From an uncultured Persicobacter sp. (GTDB taxonomy: Bacteria; Bacteroidota; Bacteroidia; Cytophagales; Cyclobacteriaceae): a DNA stretch of 64,000 nucleotides. The notes beneath the pieces were generated by a model. The model had not been told where the DNA came from, ran no database searches, and saw nothing but the letters and a program-made list of their open reading frames with translations. This document shows positions 1-7,535 of the stretch, piece after piece (the first letter of the stretch is position 1; every line of letters begins with the position of its first letter). Location of the stretch: positions 62,001 through 126,000 of the forward strand of contig CANMKE010000005.1 in NCBI GenBank assembly GCA_947498325.1, given 5' to 3'. A program made the position numbers and the translations under genes.

Positions 1-268
1 TTGGCAGGTAAATTAAACCTGTACTGAAATAGTAGTTGGCGCCGAAGGGCAGATCAGCGACCAAACCAAAAGCAAATTTTGTTCCTGTGCCACCTCTTGA
101 AATGTCAAAGTCAGGGCTGCTGTTATCAATTCGTGAGTAGGAAAATACGGGAGAGAATTTTAGCCCAAGTTGAATGTCCCCACCTGCACCAACATCAGTT
201 TGCGCCTGGGTCGGCTGAATGAATAATATGCATAAGCATAGGCTAAGCAATAGGTAGATTGTTTTCAT
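1..268 (-). CDS. Outer-membrane beta-barrel family protein, N-terminal part (runs off the window)
   Basis: Reading leftwards from the ATG at 268, the frame stays open to the window edge (about 89 residues). It begins with a classic signal peptide: M-K-T-I, a hydrophobic stretch, then a Q-A-Q cleavage region around residue 22. Next come short alternating strands with Gly and aromatic residues (for example D-I-Q-L-G-L-K-F and F-A-F-G-L-V-A-D), typical of the small PorT-type or outer-membrane beta-barrel domain proteins of Bacteroidota. The C-terminal barrel lies outside the window, so the exact family and length cannot be fixed. It is the first of two leftward genes at the edge; the short DUF5522 gene upstream has its own promoter. 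Confidence 0.75.
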   Translation of the reverse strand, partial: MKTIYLLLSLCLCILFIQPTQAQTDVGAGGDIQLGLKFSPVFSYSRIDNSSPDFDISRGGTGTKFAFGLVADLPFGANYYFSTGLIYLP

Positions 269-379
269 GAATTTGGAGTATAAGTTGTATTTGTATAATT
301 ACAAGTAAGCAACAAGCAATACTTGCTGATAGTTTTTCAACGACAAATATATGGATATACAACAAATTTATATGGTTTT

Positions 380-559
380 TTATTCTTTATAGGGGCATTC
401 TTTACATTTATTGGGTCTTCTTGGCTTACAGCAGTGCCCCCTTTTCAGGTGAAAAGCTCGGGTAAAGACTGTTCGTCCCCGCTCATCTTTATAAAAATCC
501 ACTCCTTCAATCAATTCATTGAGGTTTAATTTTACTTTTTTTATCCCTGGGCTTTGCAT
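380..559 (-). CDS. DUF5522-like cysteine-rich mini-protein (59 aa)
   Basis: This short leftward frame (ATG at 559, stop at 380) encodes 59 residues with the hallmark order of the small Bacteroidota family DUF5522: D-F-Y-x-D/E-x-x-G-x-x-V-F-T, then H-L-K-R-G-x-C-C, then C-x-x-C-P-Y at the C terminus. The four cysteines suggest a metal-binding knuckle. In the members I recall the CC pair is about three residues from the next Cys; here about seven basic residues (K-P-R-R-P-N-K) intervene. An in-frame TAA 18 nt upstream of the ATG limits the start. A Bacteroidota-type promoter lies at 593-627. The biochemical function of the family is unknown to me. Confidence in a real gene is fairly high because the motif order cannot easily arise by chance. 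Confidence 0.8.
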   Translation of the reverse strand: MQSPGIKKVKLNLNELIEGVDFYKDERGRTVFTRAFHLKRGHCCKPRRPNKCKECPYKE

Positions 560-592
560 TAGATTGCTTGTTTATAGGCTTATAAATTGGTG

Positions 593-627
593 CAAAATTA
601 AGGAGTAAAGGCTATTTGTGGCTCAAA
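593..627 (-). promoter_or_regulatory. Bacteroidota-type promoter of the DUF5522 gene
   Basis: On the minus strand a TTTG (rc of 624-627) is followed after 23 nt by TAATTTTG (rc of 593-600), matching the -33 TTTG / -7 TAnnTTTG signature of Bacteroidota housekeeping promoters. Transcription would begin near 586, giving a leader of about 27 nt before the ATG at 559. Confidence 0.5.
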
Positions 628-691
628 ACAGCAATTTTTTTCGGGTTTAAGATATTTTTATCATCTTTGGAGTTGCAAAAAATAGAATGGT

Positions 692-1075
692 ATGAATTCA
701 AAGATTGGTATTGGCGGACAGCATTTGTTGCTGGACCTGAAAGCGTGTGATGCTGCCCTTTTAGATGATTGTAAAATGGTACAATCATTATTGGAAAAAG
801 TGGCACAACAGGTGGGAGCAACCATCGTAAAATCAGTGATTCATCAGTTTGATCCTCAGGGTGTTTCTGGGGTGGTTGTGATTCAGGAAAGTCACCTCTC
901 TATTCATACCTGGCCTGAATGTGGCTTTGCTTCTTTTGATTTTTATTCATGTGCTGATGATATTGATTTAAATCAAAGTATCTCTTTATTATGCTCGGCT
1001 TTCAGTGGGAAAGTTCATCGGGCAGAAATTATTGATCGGCGATTAGCTGTAGGTCAAACCTTAGAAACATTATGA
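692..1075 (+). CDS. speD: S-adenosylmethionine decarboxylase proenzyme, class 1B (SpeD)
   Basis: Pyruvoyl enzyme that makes decarboxylated AdoMet, the aminopropyl donor for spermidine. The 127-residue length is normal for the short bacterial (Thermotoga-type) class. The self-cleavage motif E66-S67-H68 in E-S-H-L-S-I-H-T-W-P-E is intact; Ser67 would become the pyruvoyl group, and H72 and C87 fall where the processing/proton-donor residues are expected. The stop codon overlaps the start of the ureohydrolase gene in an ATGA, so the two are translationally coupled. Some SpeD-fold proteins in other bacteria have become ornithine or arginine decarboxylases. A dedicated arginine decarboxylase at 6025 makes that less needed here but does not exclude it. 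No spermidine synthase is visible in the window. Confidence 0.93.
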   Translation: MNSKIGIGGQHLLLDLKACDAALLDDCKMVQSLLEKVAQQVGATIVKSVIHQFDPQGVSGVVVIQESHLSIHTWPECGFASFDFYSCADDIDLNQSISLLCSAFSGKVHRAEIIDRRLAVGQTLETL

Positions 1076-2133
1076 GTTCAGAAAAATTCGACATCAATAC
1101 ATTTGATCCAAATGGTGTAGGCGTGCAAGGGCGGCTGTTCGGTATGCCCTTTTCTGTAGAAAACGCCAAGCTGGTCGTGATTCCTGTGGCGTGGGACGTA
1201 ACGGTTTCTTTTAGAGAAGGGACAAGCAAGGGACCCGCGGCAATTTTGGAAGCATCTCCTCAATTGGATTTTTATCAGGAGGATATTACTGATGCCTGGA
1301 AGCTGGGTATTGCTTTGGCGGAATTCCCCGAAAAGCTATCTGCTTTGGGGGCTGATTTGCGTCAGAAGGTCAATCCATATATTGAAGCCTTGGAAGAAGG
1401 GACGACCACCGTTGATGCAAAAGAAAATCAGGCTGTTTTATCGGAAATTAATAAGGGGAGTGAAAAGCTGAATGACTGGCTTTATCAGCAAAGCAGTGAA
1501 TTTTTAGCTGCAGGAAAGTTGGTTGCCACAATTGGCGGTGATCACTCTACGCCTTTGGGACTGATTCGTGCTTTGGCTGAGGTGCACAACGATTTTGGCA
1601 TTCTGCATATTGATGCGCATGCTGATTTGCGTGAAGCCTATGAAGGTTTCGAGTTTTCTCATGCTTCAATTATGCAGAATGTGCTGCAATTGGAAGAAGT
1701 AAAATCATTGGTTCAGGTAGGAATTCGAGATTTTTGTGAGGATGAAGTAAAGCTCGTCAAGGAGTCTGATGGGCGGGTGGTCATGTTTACAGATGCTCAG
1801 CTAAAAAAAGGACATTTCCAAGGCATCAGTTGGCATCAGCAAGTGATGGATATTGTGGAACGATTGCCTCAGCATGTTTATATTAGCTTTGATATTGATG
1901 GGCTCGATCCATCCCTTTGCCCAAATACGGGAACGCCTGTTGCAGGAGGTTTATCCTTCAATGAGGCGCTATACCTTTTGGAGCAGACTGTTCGTTCGGG
2001 TAGAACCATCATTGGTTTCGATCTTTCAGAAGTAGGTGATGATCCCTGGGATGCCAATGTGGGGGCACGAATTTTATATCGTTTATCAAATTTAATGGGC
2101 GTTTCTCAAAATCAATTAAGTTTTAACATTTAA
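1072..2133 (+). CDS. speB: Agmatinase-type ureohydrolase (SpeB family)
   Basis: Mn-dependent ureohydrolase of the arginase/agmatinase fold, 353 residues. All metal-binding motifs are visible: G-G-D-H-S (H158), D-A-H-A-D (D181, H183, D185) and S-F-D-I-D (D274, D276), with a terminal G-F-D-L-S-E block. It would hydrolyse agmatine, the product of the arginine decarboxylase at 6025, to putrescine and urea. Coupling to speD by a 4-nt overlap raises an alternative: aminopropylagmatine ureohydrolase, which makes spermidine directly, as known from Thermus. Sequence alone does not decide between these substrates. An acidic insert at about residues 85-145 is longer than in typical 300-residue agmatinases. 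The start is fixed by the ATGA overlap. Confidence 0.88.
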   Translation: MSSEKFDINTFDPNGVGVQGRLFGMPFSVENAKLVVIPVAWDVTVSFREGTSKGPAAILEASPQLDFYQEDITDAWKLGIALAEFPEKLSALGADLRQKVNPYIEALEEGTTTVDAKENQAVLSEINKGSEKLNDWLYQQSSEFLAAGKLVATIGGDHSTPLGLIRALAEVHNDFGILHIDAHADLREAYEGFEFSHASIMQNVLQLEEVKSLVQVGIRDFCEDEVKLVKESDGRVVMFTDAQLKKGHFQGISWHQQVMDIVERLPQHVYISFDIDGLDPSLCPNTGTPVAGGLSFNEALYLLEQTVRSGRTIIGFDLSEVGDDPWDANVGARILYRLSNLMGVSQNQLSFNI

Positions 2134-2183
2134 ATAATGTGACTATTCAGCCTTTAAATTTGCTTATCCTGTTTTTTTGAAAG

Positions 2184-2214
2184 TTTCGCACGATTTTCCC
2201 TTTTAATATTTTTG
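2184..2214 (+). promoter_or_regulatory. Candidate promoter of the serine hydrolase gene
   Basis: TATTTTTG at 2207-2214 fits the TAnnTTTG -7 element, with TTTC (one mismatch to TTTG) 19 nt upstream at 2184-2187. Transcription would begin near 2221, about 50 nt before the GTG start at 2272. Confidence 0.45.
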
Positions 2215-2271
2215 TACCAAGGCGTATCGCTTCAAAATGTACGCCTAATGTTGAACAGATAGATTTTTATT

Positions 2272-3651
2272 GTGATTTTTGACCGTCTAAAAGCGCATTC
2301 ATTTTTAGTGATATTCAGTATGCTCAGCCTACTGATGGTGATTTTTCCCGTGGCGCCCTTCTCTGCGCATACGGGTAAAGAGCCCATTGACTATGAAAAA
2401 GAATACCTGACCCCTTCTTTGGAAAATGTGATTTCGGAAGGAAAAGATTTCAAAAAGATGAACGCTTATATTGAGCGGTGGATGCGCCGTTGGGATATTG
2501 TGGGGGCATCGGTTGCGGTGATGAAACATAATAAATTGGTGTATGCCAAGGGGTTTGGATATACCGATACTTCGCATACTTTAGAAGTCAATCCCACCCA
2601 TCTTTTTCGCATTGCTTCTGTTTCTAAATTGGTGACAGGTATTGCGATTATGCGCCTGGTAGAATCTGGTATTCTTGATCTTGATAAGCCTGTTTTTGGC
2701 ACCGACGGCTACCTGCAAGGGCCTATTTATAATTCTTTCAGGGATTCACGAACACGCCGTATCACCTGTCGGGAACTTTTGTATCATCAAGGAGGCTTTA
2801 CGGCAAAGCTTGGCGACCCTCTTTTCGAAGGGCCTGAACTTGCAAAATCCCAGGGTTGGACATTGCCCGTTCCAACCGACAGTTTGATTTCCTTCACGCT
2901 GAAAAAGCGCCGATTACGCTTCACTCCCGGTAGAGGCTATGAATATAGCAACTTCGGTTACCTGATATTATCAAGGGTTATTGAATCGGTTACCGATATG
3001 AAGTATGAGGATTTTGTGCGCTGGAGTGTGCTTCAGCCTTTGGGAATTTCTGATATGGAGCTTGGCAAGGCTTTGCATAAAGACCGTAACCGCTTCGAAG
3101 TGGATTATTATGATTTTCCGAAGATGGACAAGCGGGAATCCAATTACGATTTTAACAAAGAGGCCTTGACAACCGCTGGTGCTTCGGGCTTACCTCACCT
3201 TGAAGGTGCAGGAGGATGGATTGCTTCCGCTTCGGATTTGGCAAGGATTGTCGCTGGCGCCAACGGGGTGCAGGACAGCCAGGTCCCGCCATTGCTTTCC
3301 AAATCCTCTGTTCACGAGATGGTCACGCCTCAGAATAAACTGAACCCCTCTTTAGTGATGGGCTGGCGAGCAGCTTCAGGGAAACACTGGTGGCGAACAG
3401 GTACTTTAGCAGGTACTTCAGCGATGGTTTCCCGTGAAAAGGATGGCACGGTATGGGTGATGATTCTCAATACTTCTACCTATAAACGAAACCATATGCC
3501 TACCCAAATTCGGAATGCCATGCGTTATGGCATGGCCTTGGTGCCTCATTGGCCCGAACGCGATTTGTTTGACCGCTATTTAAATGGTGGCCGATACCTC
3601 AAACATGCCCAAGTGCCTGCTATCGATCCAATTGCACTTGAAGATGATTGA
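2272..3651 (+). CDS. Serine hydrolase of the beta-lactamase class C / S12 family
   Basis: Exported penicillin-binding-protein-like esterase or peptidase of 459 residues. The three family motifs are in order: S116-V-S-K119 (nucleophile and general base), Y225-S-N, and R375-T-G in place of K-T-G. A hydrophobic signal segment covers residues 8-32. I keep the GTG start at 2272 because it gives a basic n-region (R5, K7) before the hydrophobic core; an ATG at codon 17 is possible but removes it. Substrates in this family range from D-Ala peptides to lipid or drug esters, so the substrate is open. Its 3' end overlaps the TatD gene by 8 nt. Confidence 0.85.
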   Translation: MIFDRLKAHSFLVIFSMLSLLMVIFPVAPFSAHTGKEPIDYEKEYLTPSLENVISEGKDFKKMNAYIERWMRRWDIVGASVAVMKHNKLVYAKGFGYTDTSHTLEVNPTHLFRIASVSKLVTGIAIMRLVESGILDLDKPVFGTDGYLQGPIYNSFRDSRTRRITCRELLYHQGGFTAKLGDPLFEGPELAKSQGWTLPVPTDSLISFTLKKRRLRFTPGRGYEYSNFGYLILSRVIESVTDMKYEDFVRWSVLQPLGISDMELGKALHKDRNRFEVDYYDFPKMDKRESNYDFNKEALTTAGASGLPHLEGAGGWIASASDLARIVAGANGVQDSQVPPLLSKSSVHEMVTPQNKLNPSLVMGWRAASGKHWWRTGTLAGTSAMVSREKDGTVWVMILNTSTYKRNHMPTQIRNAMRYGMALVPHWPERDLFDRYLNGGRYLKHAQVPAIDPIALEDD

Positions 3652-4291
3652 GCTGCCCGTAAATAAGCTGCTGAATATCCATAGTCATCGGGAGGGTGCG
3701 ACTTCTGAATTTACCATAATGAATCATTGCTATGGGGAGGATTTTCGCTCAGATATTGGCTCTGTAGGTTTTCATCCTTTGCAATTTCAGCAAACGCCCA
3801 AACCATCCTTACAACTTTCTGCATTCGACTACCCCCGGGTGCTTATGATAGGGGAATGTGGTATTGATTATCGGTACGAGGTTGATGTGAAAACTCAGAC
3901 GCTAATTTTTGAGGAGCAACTTGATATTGCTGAACAGTTGAGAAAGCCCGTCGTTATTCATCAGGTAAAAGCGTATGCTGATTTGCTTCGCTTGCGCAAG
4001 CAACGCCCCTCATCATTAAAAATGGTTATTCATGGTTTCAGAGGAAAAAAAATATTGGCCGATCAGTTGATTCAGGCGGGTTTTTACCTTTCTTTTGGGG
4101 CGCATTTACTGGAGACTGATCAATTACAGCAGACCTTCGGAGAACTGCCTATTGATCGCTTGTTTCTGGAAACCGATGAATCGGAAGCTCCGCTGGTCAA
4201 AATTTATCAGACGGCAGCCGACTTCAGTGGTAAGTCGCTCGATGAGCTTCGCCTTCAGTTGTGGCAAAATTTTAAGGATCTATATCCATAA
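3644..4291 (+). CDS. TatD-family metal-dependent hydrolase
   Basis: TIM-barrel metallohydrolase, probably a 3'-5' exonuclease or deoxyribonuclease of the TatD family, 215 residues (shorter than the usual 255-265, as often in Bacteroidota). Visible ligands: H-S-H near residue 13-15 (the H-x-H motif), G-E-C-G-I-D (Glu), V-I-H-Q-V, V-I-H-G-F and L-E-T-D-E (Asp). The ATG at 3644 is chosen because it overlaps the preceding stop in an ATGATTGA junction and starts just before the H-x-H strand; the longer open frame from 3584 would run 68 nt into the serine hydrolase gene. It lies in a row with tcdA, 33 nt downstream. Confidence 0.85.
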   Translation: MIELPVNKLLNIHSHREGATSEFTIMNHCYGEDFRSDIGSVGFHPLQFQQTPKPSLQLSAFDYPRVLMIGECGIDYRYEVDVKTQTLIFEEQLDIAEQLRKPVVIHQVKAYADLLRLRKQRPSSLKMVIHGFRGKKILADQLIQAGFYLSFGAHLLETDQLQQTFGELPIDRLFLETDESEAPLVKIYQTAADFSGKSLDELRLQLWQNFKDLYP

Positions 4292-4324
4292 TTGACTCAA
4301 ACAAAATCCCTATAATAATTCGCT

Positions 4325-5053
4325 ATGGATAATGCATGGTTAGAACGTGCCGAGTTAATGCTCGGCGATGAGAAATTAAAAATGTTGGCCAATAGCCACG
4401 TCCTGATTGTTGGACTCGGTGGTGTTGGTGGCTTCGCGACAGAATGTATTGCGCGGGCAGGAGTGGGCAAGATGACGATCGTTGATGGCGATACGGTGGA
4501 CTTGTCCAATAAAAATCGACAGTTGGTTGCTTTAGATAGCACGGTGGGTAAAGAAAAGGCTACTGTGCTTGGCGAACGACTGTTGGACATCAATCCTAAT
4601 TTGGAGCTGACGGTGGTAAATCAATACCTGACTGATGTTGAGATTCAGGAATTGCTTGACCGTGACCAATATGATTATGTGATGGACTGTATAGATACCC
4701 TGACACCAAAAATTTTCCTGATTTCCAACTGTCTGCAACGTAAGTTACCTTTGGTTTCAGCGATGGGTGCAGGAGGGAAAATGGATCCAAGTAAATTGAT
4801 GGTCGCTGATATCTCGAAATCCTACAATTGTAAGCTGGCAAGAATGCTTCGCAAAAGATTGCATAAAATGGGGATTCGTAAGGGCTTTAAAGTAGTTTTT
4901 TCTCCTGAAGATATCGACACTTCAAAGGTTCACGAGGTAGATGGGCTCATGCACAAGAAATCGGTTATCGGTACCATTTCCTACATGCCACCGATGTTAG
5001 GAGGGATGGTCGCTTCTGTAGTGATTAGGTCGCTATTGGGCGAAAAAGTTTAG
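4325..5053 (+). CDS. tcdA: tRNA threonylcarbamoyladenosine dehydratase (TcdA)
   Basis: E1/ThiF-fold enzyme of 242 residues that uses ATP to cyclise the N6-threonylcarbamoyl group at position 37 of ANN-decoding tRNAs into ct6A. The nucleotide-binding loop G-L-G-G-V-G-G is at residues about 30-36, followed by the V-D-G-D-T-V-D strand and the N-K-N-R-Q motif characteristic of this superfamily. Length matches TcdA rather than MoeB/ThiF (no zinc CxxC pairs at the C terminus). It follows the TatD gene by 33 nt in the same direction. Family assignment is strong; MoeB-like sulfur carrier activation is the less likely alternative. Confidence 0.88.
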   Translation: MDNAWLERAELMLGDEKLKMLANSHVLIVGLGGVGGFATECIARAGVGKMTIVDGDTVDLSNKNRQLVALDSTVGKEKATVLGERLLDINPNLELTVVNQYLTDVEIQELLDRDQYDYVMDCIDTLTPKIFLISNCLQRKLPLVSAMGAGGKMDPSKLMVADISKSYNCKLARMLRKRLHKMGIRKGFKVVFSPEDIDTSKVHEVDGLMHKKSVIGTISYMPPMLGGMVASVVIRSLLGEKV

Positions 5054-5369
5054 TGTTGTAGCACTATTGTCCACAGATTATTGAGATTAGATATTTTAAG
5101 GAACAACCACCAAAGTCCTTTTTATTTATTGTGAAAAGATGATATTGAGGGGTTTTAAAGTGTTCTTGTTGTCATCAATTACATCCCTTTAATCTGTGGA
5201 TCAAATATTAAATAACAATTGAAAATTGTCGGACGATTAAGTCTATGCGATGATAGAACGGTCTTTTGTTAACTTCTTGAAATAGCCGTACAATTCGGTC
5301 GATAGAAATGAAATAGCATTTCGCTATTCAGTGTTCTGATCACAAAACAGACTTATACGACCGCCCTTT
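5054..5369. other. 316-bp intergenic region between tcdA and a convergent small gene
   Basis: No gene can be supported. An 11-bp inverted repeat (5070-5080 and 5190-5200, TCCACAGATTA and its complement) and a small hairpin AATAGC-ATTTC-GCTATT around 5311-5328 are present. No T-tract terminator follows tcdA. A 26-codon minus-strand frame ending near 5240 is too short to call. Confidence 0.5.
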
Positions 5370-5750
5370 TTAGGGACGTTTAAAGGTGAAAATCCCCAAC
5401 ACACCTTGGTCGTCTTCGGCCTCACCCACAATTAATTTGTCCGACATAATTCGCCCCCGCCACTTATCAAGCTGGTAGTCGTCTACTTCGCCTTCGATAA
5501 TTTCATAGGAGGTCGCACTGAGCTGTAGAAAGCTAATTTCCCCTTCCTGTATTTTTCCTTCTACCAATAATTTCACACGGAAAGTTTCAGCATCTTCACT
5601 TTGTTCAGTGGCCAATAGGGTGCCTGTGATTTCTCCCGCCTGATCTGTTAAAACTAAATGCCCTTCAGAAGTTCCATAGCCAAAATCTTCATGATAGTGC
5701 CATTCGCCTGTTAAATTGATTTCATCCATGAAGCAAAAATGGCTATTCAT
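5370..5750 (-). CDS. Conserved small hypothetical protein (lipocalin-like composition)
   Basis: A 126-residue acidic protein with no signal peptide or membrane segment and no motif I can name. It alternates short beta-strand-like stretches (G-E-W-H-Y-H, G-H-L-V-L-T, I-T-G-T-L, F-R-V-K-L-L) and ends I-F-T-F-K-R-P, suggesting a small all-beta barrel or sandwich in the cytoplasm. Two ATGs compete: codon 1 (5750) and codon 8 (5729); the second begins M-D-E-I-N-L-T-G-E-W, which looks like the real domain start. It is a single gene convergent with tcdA. Codon use resembles its neighbours, so I treat it as real. Confidence 0.7.
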   Translation of the reverse strand: MNSHFCFMDEINLTGEWHYHEDFGYGTSEGHLVLTDQAGEITGTLLATEQSEDAETFRVKLLVEGKIQEGEISFLQLSATSYEIIEGEVDDYQLDKWRGRIMSDKLIVGEAEDDQGVLGIFTFKRP

Positions 5751-6024
5751 GGTTTATTTTGCTACCAATAAATCAAATTATTTGCGATCAAATAAAGTAT
5801 TTAACCGATTTAGATGGCATTGCTTTTTACTCAGTAATGTGAATGGAAATATTGTTGCATATTAAATTTTATACACTATATTTCGAAATATTTTAATGGT
5901 ATGGCTACAATGGCCGTTTTAGTCATTATTTTAGATTTATTTTATTTAAGTGATTTCATTTTTACTGATTCATCTTTCTTATTTGTTCTTTTCAAAGGGT
6001 AAGTGTCTTAGTTAGTTTAGTGTT

Positions 6025-7425
6025 ATGAAGAATAAATACATTGATTTGGTGGATCAAACTTTTGATTTCCCAAATGAAGCATTCGATGTGAATGAGCAAG
6101 GAGAACTTTCCTTCGAGGGAATTGAATTGTCTGATTTGATCAAACAATATGGTACTCCATTGCGCTTTTCCTACCTTCCAAATATTTCGCGCAATATCAA
6201 GCGGGCAAAAAAGTGGTTTAATGTAGCCATGGCGAAGGTGGATTATCAGGCCTCTTATAATTATTGTTACTGTACCAAAAGCTCACACTTTTCTTTTATT
6301 GTTGAGGAGGCGCTCAAGAATAATATCCACCTCGAGACTTCCTCTGCCTTTGATATCAATATTGTAGAAAATCTGATTGAGCGAGGGCTGCTCAGCAAGG
6401 AGAATTACATCATTTGTAATGGGTTTAAAAAAGAGCAATATGTGGAGAATATTGCCAATTTAATCAACAGTGGTTATCATAATACCTTTCCGATACTGGA
6501 TAACTATCGTGAACTGGATGCCCTAACGGAATTGGTGGACGATGATAAAACGATCAATCTTGGCATTCGAATCGCTTCTGAAGAGGAGCCTAAATTTGAA
6601 TTCTATACTTCGAGATTGGGGATAGGGTATAAAAATATCGTTCCCTTTTATAAAAAGAAGATTCAGGAAAATCCGCGATTGAAATTGCGCATGTTGCACT
6701 TTTTCATCAATACGGGTATCCGCGATACGGGGTATTACTGGAACGAATTGCGGAAGTGTTTGAAGGTTTATCGTGAACTGAAAAAGATCTGCCCTGAATT
6801 GGATTGTCTTAATATTGGTGGGGGCTTCCCTGTATCCACTTCGTTAAGCTTCAACTTCGATTATGAATATATGGCGGAGGAAATTATCGGCCTGATAAAA
6901 GTAATGTGTGAAGAAGATCAGATAGATGAACCTCATATTTTTACAGAATTTGGTTCTTTTACTGTGGGTGAAAGTGGGGGAATGGTTTACTCGATCCTCA
7001 ATCAGAAAAAACAAAATGATCGGGAGTCGTGGAATATGATTGACAGTTCTTTCATGACGACGCTTCCTGATGTTTGGGCGATCAGTCGAAGATTTATTAT
7101 GTTGCCGATCAATCGCTGGAATGATCCCTACGAGCGGGTATTACTGGGCGGAATGACCTGTGATTCGGATGATTATTATAATTCTGAACAACATGCCAAC
7201 GCGATTTTCTTGCCTGAATACAATCGTGACGAACCGTTATACATTGGTTTTTTTCATACTGGAGCGTATCAGGAAACCATTGGTGGTTTCGGAGGTCTAC
7301 AGCATTGTTTGATTCCGCAGCCTAAACACGTCATTATCGATCGTGATCAGGATGGAGAAATTACAACCAAATTGTTCTCCAAAGAGCAAAGCCACAAAGC
7401 CATGATGAAAATTTTAGGCTACTGA
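6025..7425 (+). CDS. speA: Biosynthetic arginine decarboxylase, Bacteroidota short type
   Basis: PLP-dependent fold-III decarboxylase (alanine racemase-like barrel plus sheet domain) of 466 residues, converting arginine to agmatine. The Schiff-base lysine is in Y-C-T-K85-S-S-H; the phosphate-binding G-G-G is in N-I-G-G-G-F-P; the catalytic Cys-containing C-D-S-D-D motif occurs near residue 387. The protein is far shorter than the 630-660-residue E. coli SpeA and resembles the roughly 465-residue enzymes of Bacteroidota, which are usually labelled arginine decarboxylase. It supplies agmatine to the ureohydrolase at 1072. It stands alone with about 275 nt of AT-rich upstream DNA and ends at a strong hairpin (7478-7525). 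Confidence 0.87.
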   Translation: MKNKYIDLVDQTFDFPNEAFDVNEQGELSFEGIELSDLIKQYGTPLRFSYLPNISRNIKRAKKWFNVAMAKVDYQASYNYCYCTKSSHFSFIVEEALKNNIHLETSSAFDINIVENLIERGLLSKENYIICNGFKKEQYVENIANLINSGYHNTFPILDNYRELDALTELVDDDKTINLGIRIASEEEPKFEFYTSRLGIGYKNIVPFYKKKIQENPRLKLRMLHFFINTGIRDTGYYWNELRKCLKVYRELKKICPELDCLNIGGGFPVSTSLSFNFDYEYMAEEIIGLIKVMCEEDQIDEPHIFTEFGSFTVGESGGMVYSILNQKKQNDRESWNMIDSSFMTTLPDVWAISRRFIMLPINRWNDPYERVLLGGMTCDSDDYYNSEQHANAIFLPEYNRDEPLYIGFFHTGAYQETIGGFGGLQHCLIPQPKHVIIDRDQDGEITTKLFSKEQSHKAMMKILGY

Positions 7426-7477
7426 TAGGTCAGTTCAATAGGGATTGCCCTTATGAGTCGGCTGAAAAAATTAAGAT

Positions 7478-7525
7478 AAAAAAAGGTGATGGGTCATTTT
7501 TATAAATGGCCAATCACCTTTTTTT
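7478..7525. terminator. Bidirectional intrinsic terminator
   Basis: AAAAAAAGGTGAT (7478-7490) pairs with ATCACCTTTTTTT (7513-7525). A second stem inside (GGTCATTT / AAATGGCC with one wobble) makes one long hairpin with A and T tracts on both sides. It serves the arginine decarboxylase gene and the convergent SDR gene. Confidence 0.9.
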
Positions 7526-7535
7526 CATTGCAGCC

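Noticed and set aside
323-529. 68-codon rightward frame.
   Set aside because: It is antisense to the DUF5522 mini-gene, which has family motifs and a promoter.
560-691. Possible SAM riboswitch before speD.
   Set aside because: No SAM-I or SAM-II core motif or paired stems could be found in the 130-nt leader.
5070-5200. 11-bp inverted repeat around 109 nt in the tcdA downstream region, with weak DnaA-box similarity.
   Set aside because: About two 11-bp repeats at such distances are expected by chance in 64 kb; no target-site duplication, no replication genes and no AT-rich unwinding region are present.
5240-5345. Minus-strand fragment that reads like a protein end (Y-G-Y-F-K-K-L-T-K-D) after an in-frame stop.
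   Set aside because: Only about 26 codons, no family recognised; too short to call a pseudogene.
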